Assembly (NCBI GenBank): GCA_027924585.1
Contig: BSBM01000261.1
Coordinates: 2,031,501 to 2,095,500 of the forward strand
DNA length: 64,000 nt
Origin: Larix kaempferi
Taxonomy: Eukaryota > Streptophyta > Pinopsida > Pinales > Pinaceae
Direction of reading: 5' to 3'
The notes beneath the pieces were generated by a model. That model searched no databases and was not told where the DNA came from. It saw only the letters and a program-made list of their open reading frames with translations. Made by a program: the position numbers and the translations under genes. The number at the start of each line of letters is the position of its first letter. Within the stretch, counting starts at the first letter, position 1. Positions 56,326 through 64,000 of this stretch are shown here, piece after piece.

Positions 56326-59300
56326 CGGTATCATATATTTTTTATATGTGCTTCAATCAACGATCTAGAGAGATATCTATACTTACCCATCAAAAAATCC
56401 CTAGATCTCTTCTTATGGATCTAAAATTCACTTTTAGTGCCTTACAAATATGATATTGCCAAGATTCATGGCTTCTCTCAAATCTACACAAATTGATGCA
56501 TGTTTGGGGATGATTTGATTATACAGACGTGTCCAAAGAAATCTAATAGCCAATATCAACCATCGTTTCACCAAAATCAGCCCTCATTTTCGCTATAGAT
56601 GGAGGATTTTCTTTAGTACACGTGGATTGACCATTTTGTATAAGGAAGTTTTGAAAGTTGTTTTTTCATAAGTATAAAAAAAGAAATTCATGCTATGAAA
56701 ATTCCATTTGCTGATTTGGTCAGGAGAATATGTTAATACTTTGGTTTCAATGAGATCTTGTGTTCAAAACCCATAGCCTAATCCTCTCAACTAAGTTTTG
56801 GTTGAAGAGACTTCGCCACCTCCTTCAACGGATCTACCATGTGCCTTGGTGAAGTAGCGGACCTTCCATGTGTCCTAGTAAAGTAGTGACATGTGGCGAG
56901 TGTTCCATGTCACTACCATGTGGCACAACCACAAATTACCACATAATCATTGTATTGTCACCTTGGTTTCCACCTTAGCACCAGCTTGATTGCCATGTTA
57001 TTTTTCTGCCAACTTAGAAAGACATGTGGAACTTTCAAAGTCTACCATGTTAGCAATTGTACAGTGTAGCGTCAATTTGTCAACAATATGCCACATCATC
57101 ATCTAGACTATCATGTCAACATGTTGTACAATGCATCATCAACTTCCATACAACTCCACATCAACACTTAGGTTGATTGAGCTTGCCATGTCATTTGTAT
57201 GAATGCATAGTCAACTACCACATCATCAGATGATAGGGATTTGCAGGTAAAATTTCATTATTCATCATTAAACAACCATAAATTTAGATATGATTTGAAT
57301 TTTGAGTGATGTATTTTCTAGGAGGCGTGGTTTTTTTCCCTCTCTACATTGGTTCACCTAGTTTCTACAAACTTAGATTTTTTCTATTTCAAAATTTACA
57401 TTTGTCATAGAAACTTCAGTTTTCAAACTTCCTCATTTTTCAAACTTTTGGAGGGCATAACTTCTTCATTTGAATGAGCGCTTTGAAAATATGTTTTTTT
57501 CAAGAATAATGTAGTAGTGTAGTTAAGTTTCAGCTTTGATGACTTATATGCAACATAGTCATCCTCTTTTGTGAATTGGACCCACATTTTCTTCTTGGTC
57601 CTTTTTCTTTTTATTGATCTCCTTCTACACTATTTTTATGGTTCCTTGCATTGATATAATGGCACAATTGCAAGCCAATACTCACTTGCAAGATAAAAAA
57701 AAACATGTCATACATTGAAGTGACTTCACATTAGGGTATGGTTAAACATGCATTGTTCACTTTGTTGAGGAGAGCGGAACTCTTAAAATTGCCAACAAGC
57801 TCCTGCATTTGCAACACTATAATCATGTCGGATTCTTATATCTTTACAAGCAAAGATTGTTGATTTAGAGTAATCACTTGTCGATGTGAATTCTATCTTG
57901 TTTTGCTTGATTCACATGGTGTTGTAACATCCACTGAATTTTTCACTCCTCCCATTGTTGCATATTTAGGTAGTGACATTGATTTCTTATCATATGTAAG
58001 TGTGTTTGTTGATTTTGAGAAACACACAAAGGGAATTAGTTCTAAGTTACTTCGCAAATTGAGTTATATAGGGGGTGGTCTTGGGAACCATGGCCAAGGA
58101 ATTGTCAAACCCATTGAGCCTCTTTTTCACCCTTTTTGGTAGAACCTTGGATCTTATGAACAATTAGAATCACTTTCTTCTTGACTCTTTATGACACCAA
58201 CATTCCACTTTTCTTCAATGCCATTGACATGTTCTTGAAATTCAAAAGAGAGAGAGGGAGTGAGCAATGTTTCCCAAGTTCAATGGGGCACTCCCACTCT
58301 CATTCATGGAATCGATCTTCAGACCAATGTTCTTGGAATTGCAAGACATCTTTCTATTTTGTGAAAAAGAGGAAGTGGTAAAAATTTGGTTCGAATCCCA
58401 CCTTTCATATTTCTCGTCGGTGGAATGATGATGTTGGAGTGGGTTTTTGGACCTGTCTTGGAAGTCACGCACTAGAAATGGATCGTGCGACAACTCAGAT
58501 AATGGACCAAAGTGTGAAAAGGTGGAAGTTAGTTAGATATTTGTGTCCACTTTGTAACAGGCTCATCCCATTCCAAAATGTATAAAAATGTAAGGCGTTT
58601 ATGAGTTAAGGCTGCTCGTGATTTACTATTCTAATGGTTATTCAGGAGTCGCTATTTTTCCATGTAATGTTGGGTGATTTTGGGTCTATAACAGATATTT
58701 GTTGCACACTACGTAGGTTATGTAAGATTTTTCCCACTAATAATATGAACGAAGTGAATATGTTTTGAATCATACTGTTGAGGTGTTTAATGTGATGAAT
58801 GGTATGTTTGTTGCGCGCATGGATGATCTATATATGTTGTTGTGTTGAATGAGTTATCATTTCATATGAGTAAGTTATATGTTTCTATGCAATAAATGAA
58901 TGAATGTCAGATCTATAACATGATTGTGTATATCCCTCTAGCTGCTACGGAAGCTTGGTTCTTGCAGTTCCCCTAGATACCTCAGGTGAGACTTCATCTC
59001 CTTGTAAGTGATGCTGAAAGGGTCGGTGTCTTGGGGTTTTGTTGGTGAATTTATGTTGAACCATGGGTATGCCCATTGCAAATGGTTCTGTTTCTGGGAC
59101 CGAGATCTGCAAATGAAGGGAAGGTGGAGGTTAATCGATGGTTTCCTGGAGGCCAACTAAGGAAGAAATAGAAGTGTGTTTAAAAGAGAAGAACTATGAA
59201 TTTACCAAAGAATAGAATAAGAACCTTCAAATCAACAAAGAACATTGGATACAAAAGTACATCTACACATATCTGCACTAGATCTTCTTTTGTGACTTCC

Positions 59301-59951
59301 ATACCATCTTGGTTGAGTGGTTGTTAAGGCTAGATGAGTAGAACCCCACATTCTCCATTGTTAGACCGAGGAATTGGACCCCTGAACTGATCTAGCAGGT
59401 CAATACTGTAAGTAATCTGATCTCCCGTGCAATAGATTTATGGTTGGATAGTGTATTGAAATGTTATGTCACAGAGTTTTCTACAGACTATACCTAATCA
59501 TACAACACTATTGAGAGGGATTTATTTAAGGCCCGCAAGGAAGATACCTGAAGTCCTTATATACTTGGATCAAGATGTTGTGCGACAAAGGAACTATGAT
59601 ATTGGAATCGTATCACTTTAGCAGTTAAGCGTCTACGGGTGCATAGGGGAATTGGGGGCTGACCAGAGAACGGTCCAAGTAAAAGAAGGAAATAATGAGT
59701 AAGGAACGGTTGAGCGGAGGATGTTGAGAAAGAAAGGAGATGAGATGGTATAAGAGACCAAATTACTACATAGTGGAAAAATATTTCGGAAAGATAGTAG
59801 GAAGAGGACTACGACTAAGATAGAGGAGCAGCGCAGTGAGTTTGAAGAAAGAGACATATGCGCAAAACCCTAGATTAAAGGATTATTGCACCCAGAGAAG
59901 GAAAAATACTATCATCTCAATCCGATCAAGGAAGGTATCCCTACTTAGGCT
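56326..59951. other. Noncoding DNA and probable gypsy leader
   Basis: No gene recognised. 56820-57240 is rich in short words such as CCATGT, CACCA and CACATCA. GGGCATAACTTCTTCATTTG near 57455 is a phrase typical of plant retroelement leaders. The part just before 59952 is presumably the leader of the downstream gypsy element, but I could not find its LTR or PBS. Confidence 0.5.
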
Positions 59952-61320
59952 ATGATCTACATCGAACCCACGGCCCCATGCAAATCCCCAAAGTCTAAGG
60001 TAAGAACTCAAAATTTGTCACTTGTAGTTAGAAATAGTAGTAAAGGTCGTCAAAGTAGTGGGAGTAACTTGACTTCTCAGACATAGTCTGTGACACCTAG
60101 TAGCAACACCATGCAGAACAAAATTCCGGGGTTAGACCCCACTTTGAGGATGCCTATCTACCATGGGGAAGGGACAGATGATCCAGATCAACATTTGTTT
60201 GTATGTGAGGCAATATGGCAGGAAAAACAAGTCCAAGATGATGCTACAAAGATTGCACAGTTAGTAACAAATTTTAGGGATCGCGCATTGACTTGGTACA
60301 TGAAGTACCAGAACACTATACAAACCAAGATGTTGGATGGTATCAAACAAGCTTTGATAAATGAATTTAATAAACCAAAATCTGAGTCAGAGTGCATTAC
60401 CGAACTGAAGGAGATTAGACGATTGTTGAATGAATCAGTCTGGGACTTTAACCAGAGATTCAAGTTGTTGATGGATAGGTTGACATTCCATATTCACGAG
60501 GAGCGACATAAGGAGTGGTTCATTGCAGGTTTGTTGTCACATATACACGTCTCTTTGATGTAGCAGAAAACCGCATCGCAGTCAGACACACTAGAACTTT
60601 CCATGAATTTGGAATCATCCCCAGTATGAGAGAATGGCGCTTGGTTGGATCAAGTTTAGTCACAGCTAGCAACACTAACGATTCAATTGTGAGAGATTTC
60701 CAAAGGAAATAAGAAGCATGAAGAGATATGGTGCACAATCTGTAGGAAGGAAGGGAACCATAAGAATGAGTGTCCAACATATAGAGAGTATTTGGAAACA
60801 GGATCCCCGAATCATTTCCCCCCAGATGGAGGGGTATGGTGCAAGATATGTAGAGGGAATTAGCCCCCTATTACTTGTCCATTGCTATAGAACTATGTGA
60901 GTACTCCAAGAAGTTTTTTTTGCAATTTTTGTAAATTAGTAGGACATGATGAGAAGGATTGTCACACACTAGACCTCATGAGAGAGCACAATTCATATGC
61001 ATACAGAGTCCAAGGGGAATTTGGACCAGAAGGAGTGGCACATCAAAACAAAGCCCAGAGGGAGTAAAATCAAGGAGGACGAGGAGGATTTAGAGGTCAA
61101 GGCAGAGGAGTATTTAGAGAGGTAGAGGACCAATTATCTGTTACAATTGTGGTCAACAGGGACATTTTGTGTGGGACTACTAGAACCTGTGTACAACATG
61201 CACATACTGCAAACAATTGAACCATGTGATAGAGGGGGGAAATCTAAGAGTCATTGCATAATTGGAACCAACAAACGGGAGAAGATATGTCGAACCAGTA
61301 AGGAACAAAGAATTGTGAAA
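59952..61320 (+). pseudogene. gypsy 2 gag with several zinc knuckles
   Basis: The frame opens at ATG 59952 (MIYIEPTAPCKSPKSK) with one stop at about 60084. The capsid-like domain follows: GLDPTLRMPIYHGEGTDDPD, then RDRALTWYMKYQN and IRRLLNESVWDFNQRFKLL, to a stop at about 60561. In shifted frames come zinc-binding modules: CTICRKEGNHKNEC (near 60740), CKIC (near 60850), a clean CNFCKLVGHDEKDC (near 60930) and CYNCGQQGHFVWDY (near 61140, last Cys changed to Tyr), plus CTYCKQLNHVIE. An RG-rich linker lies before the last ones. Four or more knuckles is unusually many for one gag. Confidence 0.82.
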
Positions 61321-61339
61321 TCTATATAACATGGCCGAC

Positions 61340-62300
61340 AGAATGAAGGACTCTATGAATCCTACTAATGATGGTGTGATAAGTTGGTGTAGCGTCAGCT
61401 CTTGCATGTGGGATTCTGAAGAAGCTCTTGAAGATTGGCATCAAATGGTGCATGAAATACACATGAGGAGATGTGCGTGCATCTCACGTTCATTATGCTA
61501 TATTGGAACAAACATATGTGATCCCCCAAAATATGATGGTCTAACAAATGTAGATTCTTTTGTAACAAAATTTGAAGTGCGGATACCAGGACAACAAAGG
61601 TTGTTATGATTAGATGTCGCGCTAAAATAAACCCTGCAAGATGGTGGGATACTGATAAGGAAGGAATTAATGATTGGAAACAATGTAAAAGACTACCACA
61701 TGTCAGATTTGGTGTTGAGTATACCACGTAGAAGTACACGGGGTTGTATTGTCCATTAGTGTATTACAACATGGAGTGCAGTGCCAAAGCAGGAATGGAT
61801 ACATCTATTTGTGCATACGTTGGACACCATTCCAAAGAATTGGTATATAGAGATGGAATTTCGCAGAGGAACAACAGACTGGGAGGAGATGACACAAAAT
61901 TTTAAAGTAACATTTATCTTTGAAGATGAGGTCCCTTAGGTAGATGCAATATTACAGACTATTAAGGACAATGTTTTTGCACCCAAATATGTGACAAGAG
62001 CTATACCCATATGGAGTGAACATAGATCATCTACGAAAATTGAAGAATTGTTGAAATGTTATAAAGTGGTCGAAGAAAACCAGGAGGGAAAAAACCCAAG
62101 AAATGTGAAAATACCAGAGAAAGAGGAAGAGCGCGCAATAGAAGGACCCGAGCTGAGATCTGACAATTACAGACAACCATTGAAGACCCATAATGTGAAT
62201 ATTGGAATGGAAGAGAATCCCAAGTTTGCAAACAATGGGGATTATTGGAATGATGAAACAATTGAAAATATTGTTGACCTACTGCGGGAATATTAGGGTC
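61340..62300 (+). pseudogene. gypsy 2 second gag-like module
   Basis: After the knuckles and before the RT lies another module of a kind found in plant gypsy gag proteins: PPKYDGLTNVDSFVTKFEV near 61525, VHTLDTIPKNWYIEMEFRRG (about 61810-61870), TTDWEEMTQNFKVTFIFEDE, and a Lys/Glu-rich tail (NPRNVKIPEKEEERAI). Two or three frame changes and several stops occur (61608, 61640-61760, 61938). I see no retropepsin D-T/S-G motif here or upstream. It could be a gag duplication within the element, or the junction of two different elements. Confidence 0.6.
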
Positions 62301-63720
62301 TATTTCCCACTAAATTTTTCAGAGATGAAGGGGATTGATGGTGAGTTAGGAGAGATGAAGATACCTCTGAATCTAGATGCCAAACCAGTGAAGTAGAGAC
62401 CATATCGACTGAACCCGAGATACAAGGAGAAAGTAAAGGCTAAGATAGACAAGATGTTGGAAGCATGAATTATAGAACCTATTGAAGAATTGGAATGGAT
62501 CAGTTCAATGGTGGTGCAAGATAAGAAGATTGGAGGGATCAAAATTTGTGTGGATTTGCACAAGTTAAATGATGATTTTCTACATGATTTATTTCCCACA
62601 CCATTCATAGATGAAGTTCTTGAGAATGTGGGAGGTCGAGAATCCTACCCATTCACTAATGGATTCTCAGGATACCATCAGATCAAGATTACACCAGAAT
62701 ATAGACATGAGACAAAATTTGCAACAAAATGGAGATGTTATCAATATACGATGATGTCATTTGGACTAAAGAATGCACCAGTAATATTTTCCAGAGTGGT
62801 TACCGCAGCTTTCAAAGAGTTCATTCATAAGTCTCTATAAGTGTACCTAGATGATTGGACAGTATTCAGTCTACTGAAGAGTCACATTGAAGTTCAACAA
62901 TTGATGTTGGATATATGTAGACAGTTCCAAATTTCGTTAAATTTGAAGAAATGCATTTCATGCTCTCCATTTGGTATTTTGTTGGGTCATGCAGTTTGTA
63001 GACAAGGATTGTTGGTGGATCCTGTGAAGATTGTAGCTATTGTTGACTTACTACTAGCTACTACAGTGCAATAGTTGTGCACTGCATTAGGTAACATAGG
63101 ATACTATAGAAATTTTATCAAGGGGTATGCGCAGATCACAGCCCCACTGGAAAAGTTGTTGAAGAAATATTTTGAATTTCAATGGAACAAAGAGTGTCAG
63201 TAGAGATTCAAAATCTTGAAGCATAAGTTTGGGATTGCACCCATCATAGGAATTTCCAAAATGGAAGAAGGAATTTCATGTCCATGTGGATGCGTCAAAC
63301 ATAGCATTGGGTGAAATTATAGAACAAATAAGGGAAGAAGATTTAGATCACCCCGTTGCATTTGCAAGTAGAAAGTTGTCAACCGCATAAACGAATTACA
63401 CCACTACAGAGCACAAGGGATTGGAAATGGTTTATGCGTTGCAAACGTTCAAACATTATTTATTGGGCTTGCGTTTTATAAATATGTACATTGACCATTC
63501 TACATTGCGATACCTAGTCAACAAGCCAGTGTTGGGGGGGAATATATGCAGATGGTTACTGTTATTCCAGGAATATGATTTTGAAGACATAGTGAAACCA
63601 AGGAAGCTAACCTCGATACCGACCACTTATCGTGCATAGAAATCAGAGAGGATGTAGGAAGCTTAGATGACAGTATTCCATATGAACACTTGTTTGTAGT
63701 TAAGATGGTTGATGATTACT
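62301..63720 (+). pseudogene. gypsy 2 reverse transcriptase and RNase H
   Basis: RT motifs in order: IEPIEE.EWISSMVVQDKK, IKICVDLHKLN, a damaged third block (PFTNGFSGYHQIKITPE where FSK.D.FSGYHQ is usual), KWRCYQYTMMSFGLKNAP, and YLDDWTVFS near 62842. RNase H: VHVDASNIALGEII (near 63275), TTEHKGLEMVYALQTFKHYL and YIDHSTLRYL, so the acidic positions are largely present. The frame ends in a DHLSCIEI-like stretch, just past the RNase H and before the integrase zinc finger. Stops occur near 62296, 62394, 62466, 62838, 63072 and 63200, plus frame changes. Confidence 0.88.
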
Positions 63721-64000
63721 GCTAGAATATCAAAACCCCACTTTAGACTTAGGATATAAATTATTAATCATTTTGATACCTTCCTAGGTGTTTGAATAGG
63801 TAGATTGGCAACATATTGCCTCTTTTGTCTCACACTTGCCATAATTATCCATGGGAGCACACTTAGAAATATTATGGATAAGATTATGCTTCTTTTATGA
63901 TCATCTTGAATTAGTAAGAGCGCTTTCCTGCCTTTACACATTTTTGTCCTGCTTTTTCTGCTTTTCAGTGGATAAGGATAAAGCTAGGTGCTTTTATGGA
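63721..64000. other. Noncoding DNA after gypsy 2 break
   Basis: Recognisable gypsy coding stops at about 63720, and unrelated AT-rich sequence follows to the window end. This could be a deletion edge or a further insertion. Confidence 0.5.

Larger units (their letters stand above)
59952..63720 (+). mobile_element. Ty3/gypsy element, incomplete, with two gag-like modules
   Basis: Plus-strand coding remnants in the order gag, zinc knuckles, second gag-like module, RT, RNase H. No integrase follows: recognisable coding stops near 63720. No LTRs are seen in the window. Confidence 0.85.

Noticed and set aside
57903-58142. 79-codon open frame upstream of gypsy 2
   Set aside because: No recognisable domain, no conserved counterpart in the window, isolated in noncoding DNA.

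Overview
This looks like intergenic or intronic DNA from a large-genome seed plant. It is AT-rich and made almost entirely of decayed, nested retrotransposons: LINEs with a plant-type RNase H, Ty1/copia and Ty3/gypsy elements primed by initiator tRNA-Met, and a tRNA-derived SINE-like insertion. The only trace of a host gene is an intron-containing fragment of a mitochondrial phosphate carrier (PHT3). A gymnosperm would fit, but nothing in the sequence proves it. I see no intact protein-coding gene, no rRNA, no true tRNA gene and no CRISPR array.

Layout. Positions 1-9502 and 10547-28896 are two diverged copies of one segment, a direct segmental duplication. Each copy carries the PHT3 pseudogene on the minus strand (2112-2630 and 12750-13330), about 4 kb of other noncoding DNA, and the 5' part of the same LINE (LINE B). 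Only unit 1 holds a minus-strand retrotransposed piece (4319-5907) encoding an RNase H remnant followed by an unrecognised coiled-coil ORF. Only unit 2 holds LINE A (14763-19375) and copia element 1 (20398-26580, minus strand, clear LTRs, PBS, PPT and 5-bp TSD). LINE B runs on beyond unit 2 to about 38830. Its reverse transcriptase is split by copia element 2 (30186-36485, plus strand).

From 39 to 46 kb there is a tRNA-derived SINE-like insertion with 16-bp target duplications (39989-40202), a truncated relative of copia 1 (40650-42352), a roughly 650-bp near-perfect foldback (42923-43575) with a second partial arm, a 272-bp tandem duplication, and an orphan LTR with its PBS (44983-45355). 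A Ty3/gypsy chromovirus fills 46039-52950. It has 174-bp LTRs, a leader with a 7-bp-quantised repeat array, gag-protease-RT-RNase H-integrase and a chromodomain. Downstream is a gene-poor stretch with a diverged pair of LTR-like repeats (55404-56325). The window ends in another Ty3/gypsy polyprotein (59952-63720) whose internal order is unusual: a second gag-like module lies between the zinc knuckles and the RT.

Relative history. The two LINE B copies share premature stops, so LINE B was already dead when the segment duplicated. Both copia insertions came later. By eye the LTRs differ by about 5% in copia 1 and about 10% in copia 2, so copia 2 appears older. All coding regions are broken by stops, frameshifts or lost catalytic residues. 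The most interesting non-routine signals are the coiled-coil ORF at 4500-5336, the tRNA-like A/B-box module in the leader of two copia relatives, the quantised heptamer array at 46476-47040, the dual-gag gypsy element, the 92-96-bp array inside copia 2, and the large foldback.
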